From positions 1 through 9,008 of the forward strand of contig DASYSL010000025.1 in the NCBI GenBank assembly GCA_036003365.1: 9,008 nt of DNA, given 5' to 3'. The notes beneath the pieces were generated by a model. That model was given only the letters and a program-made list of their open reading frames with translations, was not told the DNA's origin and searched no databases. The first letter of the stretch is position 1, and each line of letters opens with the position of its first letter. A program made the translations under genes and the position numbers. This document shows positions 1 through 7,362 of the stretch, one piece after another. This stretch comes from DASYSL01 sp036003365. GTDB lineage: Bacteria; Eisenbacteria; RBG-16-71-46; DASYSL01.

Positions 1-74
1 AGAGGGGGTCGACTGCCCAAGCTTGACGGGCTCGTCGTCATCGATGCTGCGTCGGGGGAAGTCGGCCAAGCCAA

Positions 75-90
75 CATGCCGTACGGCATG
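75..90. repeat. Perfect 16-bp palindrome
   Basis: CATGCCGT followed directly by its reverse complement ACGGCATG. The symmetry continues outward as CCAA (71-74) against TTGG (93-96), with two extra bases (TG, 91-92) on the right side. A perfect 16-bp palindrome is expected far less than once in a few hundred bases. It could be a dimeric regulator's binding site or part of a folded RNA; the sequence alone does not decide. Confidence 0.75.
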
Positions 91-105
91 TGTTGGGGCG
101 ATAAG

Positions 106-122
106 GGCCATCACGAATGGCC
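106..122. repeat. Inverted repeat, 6-bp arms, 5-nt loop
   Basis: GGCCAT (106-111) and ATGGCC (117-122) are exact reverse complements around the loop CACGA. It lies 16 bases after the 75-90 palindrome. There is no T-run after it, so it does not look like an intrinsic terminator. Alone it would be unremarkable; it counts as a member of the cluster. Confidence 0.5.
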
Positions 123-206
123 ACTCATATGTTTCAAAACAGGTGACTCGACCAAGGTTAGGCCGCCGAACGAATGCGATGCGCTACAGTTCGGTTCGCA
201 CCACGC

Positions 207-218
207 TGCTCCGGAGCA
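207..218. repeat. Perfect 12-bp palindrome
   Basis: TGCTCCGGAGCA is its own reverse complement. It sits three bases before the large inverted repeat at 222-251. Function unknown. Confidence 0.55.
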
Positions 219-221
219 ACC

Positions 222-251
222 AAGTGGTCCACCTCAACCAGTGGACCACTT
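222..251. repeat. Inverted repeat with 11-bp perfect arms (twin GTGGWCCAC)
   Basis: AAGTGGTCCAC (222-232) and GTGGACCACTT (241-251) are exact reverse complements separated by the 8-nt loop CTCAACCA. Each arm itself contains a 9-bp near-palindrome, GTGGTCCAC (224-232) and GTGGACCAC (241-249), so the same motif occurs twice with centres 17 bp apart. Such an arrangement fits a tandem operator for a dimeric regulator; GGTC/GACC half-sites are known for some GntR-family regulators. It also resembles the repeated boxes at the ends of IS21-family elements, which I recall but cannot check. No transposase gene is visible in the window. Confidence 0.75.
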
Positions 252-252
252 C

Positions 253-268
253 CAGGCCGCGTGGCCTG
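253..268. repeat. Inverted repeat, 6-bp arms, GCGT loop
   Basis: CAGGCC (253-258) pairs exactly with GGCCTG (263-268) around the loop GCGT. It follows the 222-251 repeat almost without a gap, and the two could stack in a folded RNA or single-stranded DNA. No T-run follows. Confidence 0.5.
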
Positions 269-288
269 CGTGTGGGCGCTTTGGAGCG

Positions 289-304
289 ATGCGCCATTGC
301 GCGT
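289..304. repeat. Short hairpin, 6-bp stem with one wobble
   Basis: ATGCGC (289-294) can pair with GCGCGT (299-304) around the loop CATT, with one G-T wobble in the stem. It is weak alone but is regularly spaced with the neighbouring hairpins. Confidence 0.35.
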
Positions 305-319
305 CAGCGCCATGACCGC

Positions 320-346
320 GCACGTTGCAACCCGCATGTAACGTGC
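320..346. repeat. Inverted repeat, 7-bp arms, 13-nt loop
   Basis: GCACGTT (320-326) and AACGTGC (340-346) are exact reverse complements with 13 bases between them. The loop contains no strong secondary pairing. It is a member of the upstream hairpin cluster with no known function. Confidence 0.45.
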
Positions 347-361
347 CTTGTAACCTTGTAA
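346..361. repeat. Tandem direct repeat, two copies of CCTTGTAA
   Basis: CCTTGTAA occurs twice head to tail (346-353 and 354-361) without mismatch. It is one of the few AT-containing spots in the region. It could be two adjacent protein-binding half-sites or a replication-slippage duplication. A promoter built from TTGCAA (325-330), a 17-base gap and TTGTAA (348-353) was considered but the -10 match is poor. Confidence 0.5.
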
Positions 362-364
362 GTC

Positions 365-387
365 CATGTGGTAACGTTCGCCACGTG
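365..387. repeat. Hairpin, 7-bp stem with one wobble
   Basis: CATGTGG (365-371) can pair with CCACGTG (381-387) with one G-T wobble, leaving a 9-nt loop TAACGTTCG. It stands immediately before the perfect palindrome at 390-405, so the two could form adjacent helices in a leader RNA of the downstream operon. Confidence 0.4.
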
Positions 388-389
388 AA

Positions 390-405
390 CTCCGCCTAGG
401 CGGAG
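390..405. repeat. Perfect 16-bp palindrome beside a Shine-Dalgarno-like GGAG
   Basis: CTCCGCCT (390-397) is followed directly by its reverse complement AGGCGGAG (398-405). As RNA it would fold with a 6-bp stem and CTAG loop. Its right arm ends in GGAG, which with AAGGG (406-410) forms a ribosome-binding-like purine run 8 nt before the GTG at 419. If translation began at that GTG, folding would hide part of the site; if it begins further downstream, as I favour, the element is simply in the leader. It could also be an operator. Confidence 0.65.
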
Positions 406-439
406 AAGGGCTTTCCGAGTGCTGCACGGTTCACCCCGA

Positions 440-453
440 TGGGATGCGTCCCA
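440..453. repeat. Short hairpin, 5-bp stem, TGCG loop
   Basis: TGGGA (440-444) and TCCCA (449-453) are reverse complements around TGCG. This is the last clear member of the cluster before coding-like sequence begins. It lies inside the N-terminal extension that would be translated if the GTG at 419 were the start, which fits better with untranslated leader sequence. Confidence 0.35.
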
Positions 454-535
454 ACGGGATGGACCCGCCGCCCGGATCCGAACTTTGAAATTGCAGTTCG
501 CGCCGGACCCGCTCCTGCGCGCTTGGAGCTTTCGT

Positions 536-3229
<2,694 letters not shown>

Positions 3230-3232
3230 GGG

Positions 3233-4777
3233 ATGAAGAAAACCATCGTCATCAACGCCGACCCGCACGAGACGCGGATCGCGATTCTCGAGGACAAGGA
3301 GCTGGTCGAGCTCCTGGTCGAGCGGGGCGACCGCCGTCATCACTTGGGCGACATCTACAAGGGCCGGGTGAACGCCGTGCTTCCCGGCATGCAGGCCGCT
3401 TTCGTCGAGATCGGTCTGCCCAAGACCGCCTTCCTGCACGCCTCCGACCTGGCCACCTCGGCCCTCCGTCTGGACGACGAGGACTACGAAGAGAACGGCG
3501 ACGAGCCCGGGCACGGGCGCGGGCGCCGCGGCCGCCGTCCCATGCCCAAGATCGAGGACTATCTCGAGAAGGGGCAGGAGGTGCTGGTCCAGGTCACCAA
3601 GGAGTCGATCGGCACCAAGGGGCCGCGGGTCACGCAGCAGGTTTCCTTGCCCGGACGCTACTCGGTGTTCATGCCGGGCGTGGACCACGTCGGCGTCTCG
3701 CGCCGCATCGAGGAGCGCTCGGAGCGCGGGCGCCTGAAGCAGATCATCGGCGAGCTCAAGCCCAAGAGCGCCGGCCTCATCGTGCGCACCGCCGGAGAAG
3801 GAAAGTCGGCCAAGGAGTTCCAGAGCGACGTGCGCTACCTGAGCGGGCTCTGGGAAAAGGTCGAGCGCAAGGCCGGCTCGACGCGCGCGCCCAACCTCGT
3901 GCACCGCGAGATGGGGCTGGCCACCGGGCTCGTGCGCGACCTGTTCACCGAGGACGTGGACGAGCTGGTGGTCGACAGCAAGGACGTGCACCGGGAGATC
4001 ACCAATTATCTCAAGGCGATCTCGCCGGCGCTGCGCGACCGCGTGCACCAGTACAAGGGACGCGACCCCATCTTCGACGCCTACGAGATCGAAGCCCAGA
4101 TCGAAAAGACGTTCGAGCGCAAGGTGTGGCTCAAGAAGGGCGGCTACCTGGTCATCGACCACACCGAGGCGATGGTGTCGATCGACGTCAACACCGGCCG
4201 CTTCACCGGCAAGAAGGACCAGGAAGAGACCATCTACAAGACCAACATGGAGGCGGCGCGCGAGGTGGCGCGCCAGCTCCGCCTGCGCGACCTGGGCGGC
4301 ATCATCGTCATCGACTTCATCGACATGGAGGTCGAGAGCAACCGCAAGGCGGTGATCGACGAGCTGCGCAATCATCTGCGCCGCGACCGCTCGCGCACCA
4401 AGGCGTTCGCAGTGTCGGATCTTGGACTCGTCGAGATGACGCGCCAGCGCGAGCGCCCCTCGTTGCTCGCGTACTACTCGGAGGACTGCCCGCAGTGCCA
4501 CGGCCTGGGCAAGGTGCTGTCGTTCGAGTCGGTGCTGGTGAAGGTCGAGCGCCTGCTGCGGCGCGTGCATGCCAAGGGTGCCGAGAAGGGGATCATCGTC
4601 CACGTCGCGCCCGAGATCGCCGTCTTCATGCTCGAGCACAACGGGCGCCGGCTGCAGGAATTCGAGAAGCGCTACAAGCTGCAGGTCGATCTGCGCGATG
4701 ATCCGGCGCTGGCCCGCGCGGATGTCCGGCTGGTCTCCGCGCGCACCCGGAAAGACGTCACCCAGACGTACTCGTAG
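3233..4777 (+). CDS. rng: Ribonuclease E/G family endoribonuclease
   Basis: 514 residues, close to RNase G and lacking the long C-terminal scaffold of enterobacterial RNase E. The family cuts single-stranded, AU-rich RNA, often sensing a 5' monophosphate, in mRNA decay and in rRNA and tRNA maturation in the cytoplasm. An S1 domain starts near residue 36 (LGDIYKGRVNAVLPGMQAAF) and is interrupted at about 79-104 by an acidic then Arg/Gly-rich insert. The catalytic DNase I-like part has SIDVNTGRFTG (Asp318, Asn320) and GGIIVIDFIDME (Asp361), the expected Mg-binding residues. CPQC (Cys419, Cys422) matches the zinc-link of RNase E/G dimers. The start ATG lies 3 nt after the radical SAM stop; the AGGGG before it is too close to act as an ordinary Shine-Dalgarno, and the GAGGAG at 3208-3213 is rather far, so coupling is likely. 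RNase G versus a short RNase E cannot be settled here. Confidence 0.95.
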   Translation: MKKTIVINADPHETRIAILEDKELVELLVERGDRRHHLGDIYKGRVNAVLPGMQAAFVEIGLPKTAFLHASDLATSALRLDDEDYEENGDEPGHGRGRRGRRPMPKIEDYLEKGQEVLVQVTKESIGTKGPRVTQQVSLPGRYSVFMPGVDHVGVSRRIEERSERGRLKQIIGELKPKSAGLIVRTAGEGKSAKEFQSDVRYLSGLWEKVERKAGSTRAPNLVHREMGLATGLVRDLFTEDVDELVVDSKDVHREITNYLKAISPALRDRVHQYKGRDPIFDAYEIEAQIEKTFERKVWLKKGGYLVIDHTEAMVSIDVNTGRFTGKKDQEETIYKTNMEAAREVARQLRLRDLGGIIVIDFIDMEVESNRKAVIDELRNHLRRDRSRTKAFAVSDLGLVEMTRQRERPSLLAYYSEDCPQCHGLGKVLSFESVLVKVERLLRRVHAKGAEKGIIVHVAPEIAVFMLEHNGRRLQEFEKRYKLQVDLRDDPALARADVRLVSARTRKDVTQTYS

Positions 4778-4778
4778 G

Positions 4779-5597
4779 GTGCTCGAGAGCCTCGGCTTCG
4801 TTCTCTTCGGGTTCGTGGTCGGGATCTACGGAACGCTGGTGGGCGCCGGCGGCGGCTTCCTCGTCGTGCCTTTCCTTCTCTTGGTGAAGCATTTTCCAGC
4901 CGCCGAAGCCGCGGGCACCTCGCTGGTCGTCGTCTTCCTGAACGCGGTGAGCGGCACCATCGCCTACGCGCGCCAGAAGCGCATCGATTACAAGAGCGGC
5001 CTGTGGTTCGCGGCGGCCGCCCTTCCGGGCTCGCTCGCCGGCGCCTACGGCGTGAATTTTCTCTCGCAGCGCTCGTTCCACATCGCGGTCGGCATCCTGC
5101 TGAGCCTGGTGGCGCTCATCCTGCTCGTGCGCCCGCACGGTGCCCTGGCCGGCGCGCACGCGCGCGCGTCCAAAGGCGCGGGCGGAATCATGCCGGTCGC
5201 GCGCCGCATCGTGGATGCCGAGGGCAACGTCTTCGAGTACCGCTACGACCGCTTCGTGGGACTCGTGCTGAGCTTCTTCGTGGGCTTCCTGTCGAGCCTG
5301 CTCGGCATCGGAGGCGGCATCATCCACGTGCCGGCGCTGGTTCTGCTGCTGACGTTTCCGGCGCACATTTCGACGGCGACCTCGCACTTCATCCTGGCCA
5401 TCACGGCGGCCATGGGGGCGGCGAGCCACGCCGCTCTGGGTCACGTACGCTTCGGTCCGGCGCTGGCCATGGGGGCGGGGGCGGTGCTGGGCGCGCCGCT
5501 CGGAGCGAGGCTCTCCCGGAAAGCCAAGGGAGCCTGGATCCTGCGCGGCCTGGCCCTGGCGCTCCTCTGCGTGGGCATCCGGCTCCTCATCCAGTAG
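4779..5597 (+). CDS. TauE/SafE family membrane permease (putative sulfite/organosulfonate exporter)
   Basis: 272 residues from the GTG at 4779. The family (DUF81) are inner-membrane proteins with about eight helices, several linked to export of sulfite, sulfoacetate or related anions; the substrate here is unknown. The protein has the two-fold repeat typical of the family: GTLVGAGGGFLVVPFLLL near residues 18-35 and SSLLGIGGGIIHVPALVLLL near 171-190. A polar loop of about 45 residues joins the halves (with VDAEGNVFEYRYDR), and the C-terminal end is hydrophobic. The frame stays open upstream inside the ribonuclease gene, but that part is Arg/Ser/Pro noise; the hydrophobic protein begins right after the GTG, which follows the ribonuclease stop by one base. 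There is no separate ribosome-binding site, so translation probably depends on re-initiation. Why a transporter sits behind an RNase gene is unclear. Confidence 0.88.
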   Translation: MLESLGFVLFGFVVGIYGTLVGAGGGFLVVPFLLLVKHFPAAEAAGTSLVVVFLNAVSGTIAYARQKRIDYKSGLWFAAAALPGSLAGAYGVNFLSQRSFHIAVGILLSLVALILLVRPHGALAGAHARASKGAGGIMPVARRIVDAEGNVFEYRYDRFVGLVLSFFVGFLSSLLGIGGGIIHVPALVLLLTFPAHISTATSHFILAITAAMGAASHAALGHVRFGPALAMGAGAVLGAPLGARLSRKAKGAWILRGLALALLCVGIRLLIQ

Positions 5598-5598
5598 A

Positions 5599-5613
5599 GG
5601 GCGCCGGGCGCCC
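5599..5613. repeat. GC-rich inverted repeat after the permease gene
   Basis: GGGCGCC and GGCGCCC flank a single G, so as RNA it would fold into a 5-bp GC stem with a 5-nt loop. It starts two bases after the permease stop and ends four bases before the -35 box of the rplU promoter. No T-run follows, so it is not a standard intrinsic terminator; it could assist termination or protect the 3' end of the upstream operon's mRNA. Confidence 0.4.
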
Positions 5614-5616
5614 CGG

Positions 5617-5645
5617 TTGACGCCGAAAAGCCGGATTGGTATAAA
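5617..5645 (+). promoter_or_regulatory. Sigma-70-type promoter for rplU-rpmA-mdh
   Basis: TTGACG (5617-5622) matches the -35 consensus TTGACA at five of six positions, and TATAAA (5640-5645) matches the -10 consensus TATAAT at five of six. The spacer is exactly 17 bp. In sequence this GC-rich, such a match is unlikely by chance. Transcription would start near 5651-5653, giving a leader of about 114 nt before rplU. It is the only strong promoter I can see in the window, as fits a highly expressed ribosomal protein operon. Confidence 0.8.
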
Positions 5646-5651
5646 CCTACA

Positions 5652-5765
5652 GGCTGTTGGGGGCCCGAAAGGGCCTTTCCTTTTTATGCCCCCCGATCCG
5701 CGCGGACCGGGAAACGCGAACTTCCTTCCGGAAAGTCTCCCCGGAGAGTCTTCGAGGTCGTTTTC
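5652..5765 (+). promoter_or_regulatory. Structured rplU mRNA leader
   Basis: This is the predicted 5' untranslated region from the promoter start point to the rplU ATG. It holds a terminator-like hairpin (5662-5685), the palindromes TCCGCGCGGA (5697-5706) and TTCCGGAA (5726-5733), a small TCTC/GAGA hairpin (5736-5747) and the ribosome-binding site GAGG (5754-5757), 8 nt before the ATG. Ribosomal protein operons are often controlled by their own product binding the leader, and an L21 leader RNA is described in Firmicutes. This one is not obviously the same, so autoregulation is inference. Confidence 0.5.
5662..5685 (+). terminator. Terminator-like hairpin in the rplU leader (possible attenuator)
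   Basis: GGCCC (5662-5666) pairs with GGGCC (5671-5675) across a GAAA tetraloop, a very stable GNRA cap. The tract TTTCCTTTTT (5676-5685) follows at once. Preceding Gs at 5659-5661 could add wobble pairs with the first Us. This has the shape of a rho-independent terminator, though the stem is short and the U-run is broken by two Cs. It lies downstream of the promoter at 5617-5645, so it would act on the rplU transcript itself (attenuation), as well as on readthrough from the permease operon. Confidence 0.55.
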
Positions 5766-6077
5766 ATGTATGCGATCGTGAACATCGCCGGGGTGCAGAT
5801 GCGCGCCACGCGCGAAGGCATCCTCGACGTGCCCAGGCTCGCCGCCGAGCCGGGCGCCACGGTCACCTTCGACCAGGTGCTGCTGCTGGCCGACGGCGAC
5901 AAGATCACGGTGGGCCAGCCGATGGTCTCCAAGGCCGCCATCACCGCGGTCGTGCTCGAGCACCTTCGCGGACCCAAGATCATCATCGGCAAGTTCAAGA
6001 AGCGTAAGGACTATCGTCTCAGGAAGGGTCACCGACTGGACTTCACGCGCGTGCGCGTGACGGACATCAAGCTCTAG
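5766..6077 (+). CDS. rplU: 50S ribosomal protein L21
   Basis: 103 residues, the normal length. L21 is a small beta-barrel protein that binds 23S rRNA early in assembly of the large subunit. The family pattern is clear: MYAIV at the start, VTFDQVLLLADGDKITVG in the middle, VLEHLRGPKIIIGKFKKRK and YRLRKGHRLDFTRVRV at the basic C-terminal end. The usual GGKQY near residue 10 is replaced by AGVQM, nearer to the AGQQF form of Bacteroidetes-type L21. The ATG has a good Shine-Dalgarno, GAGG at 5754-5757. It is the first gene after the strong promoter and is followed by rpmA after 8 nt, the near-universal order. Confidence 0.97.
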   Translation: MYAIVNIAGVQMRATREGILDVPRLAAEPGATVTFDQVLLLADGDKITVGQPMVSKAAITAVVLEHLRGPKIIIGKFKKRKDYRLRKGHRLDFTRVRVTDIKL

Positions 6078-6085
6078 AGGAATCG

Positions 6086-6346
6086 ATGGCTCATAAAAAA
6101 GGAATGGGATCGTCGCGCAACGGGCGCGACTCCAATGCGCAGCGCCTGGGCGTGAAAGCCTACGGCTCGCAGATCGTGCACGCCGGCACCATCATCGTGC
6201 GCCAGCGCGGCACCAAGATCCATCCCGGCCCCAACGTGGGCCGCGGCAAAGACGACACGCTCTTCGCCATGAAGCCCGGACGCATCGTGTTCGAGGGCAT
6301 GAAGGGCGACCGGCGCCGCGTCCGCATCGAGCCCATCGAAGGCTGA
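6086..6346 (+). CDS. rpmA: 50S ribosomal protein L27
   Basis: 86 residues, the usual length. L27 lies near the peptidyl-transferase centre, and its flexible N-terminal tail reaches the P-site tRNA end. The start MAHKKGMGSSRNGRDSNAQR is close to the family consensus. There is no N-terminal extension of the kind that Firmicutes cleave off with Prp, so the mature tail is encoded directly. The rest (LGVKAYGSQ, IIVRQRGTKIHPGPNVGRGK, DDTLFAMKPG) is typical. The ribosome-binding site AGAGGAA (6076-6082) overlaps the rplU stop codon. The stop TGA at 6344-6346 shares one base with the ATG of mdh. Confidence 0.98.
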   Translation: MAHKKGMGSSRNGRDSNAQRLGVKAYGSQIVHAGTIIVRQRGTKIHPGPNVGRGKDDTLFAMKPGRIVFEGMKGDRRRVRIEPIEG

Positions 6347-7284
6347 TGAACCGCAAGGTCAGTGTCATCGGCGGCGGCGGCAACGTCGGAGCCTCAGTCG
6401 GCACGTACATCGCCGAGCGCGGACTCGCCGACGTCGTGCTCATCGACATCCTCGAAGGCGTTCCGCAGGGCAAAGCCCTCGACCTCACGCAGGCCGCACC
6501 CCTGCGCACCTCCAATGCGCGCCTCACCGGCGCCAACGATCTGGCGGCGGTCAAGGGCTCGGACGTGGTGGTGATCACCGCCGGCTTCCCGCGCAAGCCC
6601 GGCATGAGCCGCTCCGATCTCTTGCTCGGCAACGCCGAGATCGTGCGCAACGCCGCCGAGGCGGTGAAAAAGAACGCCCCCAAGGCGACGGTGATCGTGG
6701 TCACCAATCCGCTCGACGTCATGGCCTACCTGGCCTACAAGGTGACCGGCTTCCCCAAGAACCGCGTCATGGGCATGGCCGGCGTGCTCGACTCGGCGCG
6801 CTTCCGCGCCTTCGTCGCCGCCGAGCTCGATGTCGCGGCGATCGATGTGCAGGCCATGGTGCTGGGCGGACACGGCGACTCGATGGTGCCCTTGCCGCGC
6901 TACACCACGGTCTCCGGCATTCCCATCACCGAGCTGCTTCCGGCCGACGTCATCGAGCGCCTGGCGACGCGCACGAGGAACGGCGGCGCCGAGATCGTGA
7001 GCCTGCTCAAGAGCGGCTCGGCGTTCTACGCGCCCGCCGCCTCGACCTACGAGATGGTGAAGGCGGTGCTCGACGACGAGAAGCGCATGCTGCCGTGCTC
7101 CGTTCTCCTCGACGGCGAGTACGGCCTCAACGACCTCTTCATCGGCGTGCCCTGCGTGATCGGCGAGCAGGGGGTCGAGCGCGTGCTCGAGCTGCCGCTG
7201 GCGGAGAGCGAGAAGGCGGCGCTCACGACGAGCGCCAACGCCGTCGCCAAGGACATCTCCGAGCTCCACCTGCCTACCGCCTGA
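6346..7284 (+). CDS. mdh: Malate dehydrogenase (LDH-like type)
   Basis: 312 residues. It oxidises malate to oxaloacetate with NAD in the TCA cycle, in the cytoplasm. It belongs to the LDH-like MDH group, very similar in motif order to the Chloroflexus and Chlorobi enzymes. Visible features: the dinucleotide-binding loop VIGGGGNVG (residues 7-15), Asp34 at the end of beta-2 (NAD rather than NADP), LEGVPQGKALDL, the active-site loop with Arg83 and Arg89 in FPRKPGMSR, Asn121 in TNPLD, Asp149 and Arg152 in LDSAR, and catalytic His176 in GGHGDSMVP. Arg83 is the residue that selects malate/oxaloacetate over lactate/pyruvate. The glycine loop has one residue more than the common GAGNVG form. The ATG overlaps the rpmA stop by one base (TGATG), so it is probably translated by coupling and driven by the ribosomal protein promoter. 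Confidence 0.96.
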   Translation: MNRKVSVIGGGGNVGASVGTYIAERGLADVVLIDILEGVPQGKALDLTQAAPLRTSNARLTGANDLAAVKGSDVVVITAGFPRKPGMSRSDLLLGNAEIVRNAAEAVKKNAPKATVIVVTNPLDVMAYLAYKVTGFPKNRVMGMAGVLDSARFRAFVAAELDVAAIDVQAMVLGGHGDSMVPLPRYTTVSGIPITELLPADVIERLATRTRNGGAEIVSLLKSGSAFYAPAASTYEMVKAVLDDEKRMLPCSVLLDGEYGLNDLFIGVPCVIGEQGVERVLELPLAESEKAALTTSANAVAKDISELHLPTA

Positions 7285-7292
7285 CGTGAGCC

Positions 7293-7326
7293 GCCCCGCG
7301 ACGCTTCCGGCCCCGAACCCCGGGGC
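7293..7326 (+). repeat. GC-rich hairpins in the mdh-kdsB gap
   Basis: The 78-nt gap holds two mutually exclusive stems that share one right arm. CCGCCCCG (7291-7298) pairs perfectly with CGGGGCGG (7321-7328) over a 22-nt loop, and GCCCCG (7310-7315) pairs with CGGGGC (7321-7326) over a 5-nt loop. No U-run follows, so it is not a clear terminator. It may reduce readthrough, protect the mdh 3' end, or affect kdsB translation, whose ribosome-binding site GGAG is at 7351-7354. Confidence 0.4.
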
Positions 7327-7362
7327 GGGAGAGTCGCCGGATCGAGAACCGGAGCGCGCGCG

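Larger units (their letters stand above)
1..535. other. Palindrome-rich region without a recognised gene
   Basis: No reading frame here resembles a protein family I recognise. The bases are visibly less GC-rich than the rest of the window, and codon third positions in the open frames lack the strong G/C preference of the real genes. Between 71 and 453 lie about ten inverted repeats, listed separately, several of them perfect and longer than chance would give in this length. One frame is open from base 1 to the stop at 313-315 and another from base 2 to the stop at 359-361, but their translations are rich in Arg, Pro, Ser and His and look like noise; the first could at most be the tail of an upstream gene. 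I see no tRNA, tmRNA, RNase P, SRP RNA or cobalamin riboswitch signature and no convincing promoter. It may be a structured RNA, an operator array or the remnant of a mobile element end. Confidence 0.6.

Noticed and set aside
69..163. Possible integron attC site ending in GTTAGGC (157-163)
   Set aside because: The matching left core (RYYYAAC complementary to GTTAGGC) is missing; the nearest candidate AGCCAAC (69-75) does not pair with it, and there is no cassette or integrase.
325..353. Promoter TTGCAA - 17 bp - TTGTAA upstream of the radical SAM gene
   Set aside because: The -10 box matches the consensus at only two of six positions, and the hexamers belong to hairpin and tandem repeat elements.
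1..361. Two open frames running from the left edge (to 315 and to 361)
   Set aside because: Translations look random, G/C third-position bias is weak and they cross many palindromes. The first could be the tail of an upstream gene, but there is too little to support it.
419..535. N-terminal extension of the radical SAM protein from the GTG at 419
   Set aside because: The 39 residues match nothing in the family as I know it and codon bias is weak, despite a plausible ribosome-binding site. Kept as an alternative only.
1..535. tRNA, tmRNA, RNase P RNA, SRP RNA or cobalamin riboswitch
   Set aside because: None of their conserved core sequences (T-arm GGTTCRA with acceptor pairing, RNase P GAAAGTCC core, SRP tetraloop region, B12 box) can be found.
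5686..5781. 31-codon open frame in the rplU leader, overlapping the rplU start
   Set aside because: No ribosome-binding site precedes its ATG, which sits right after the U-tract, and the peptide has no run of regulatory codons.
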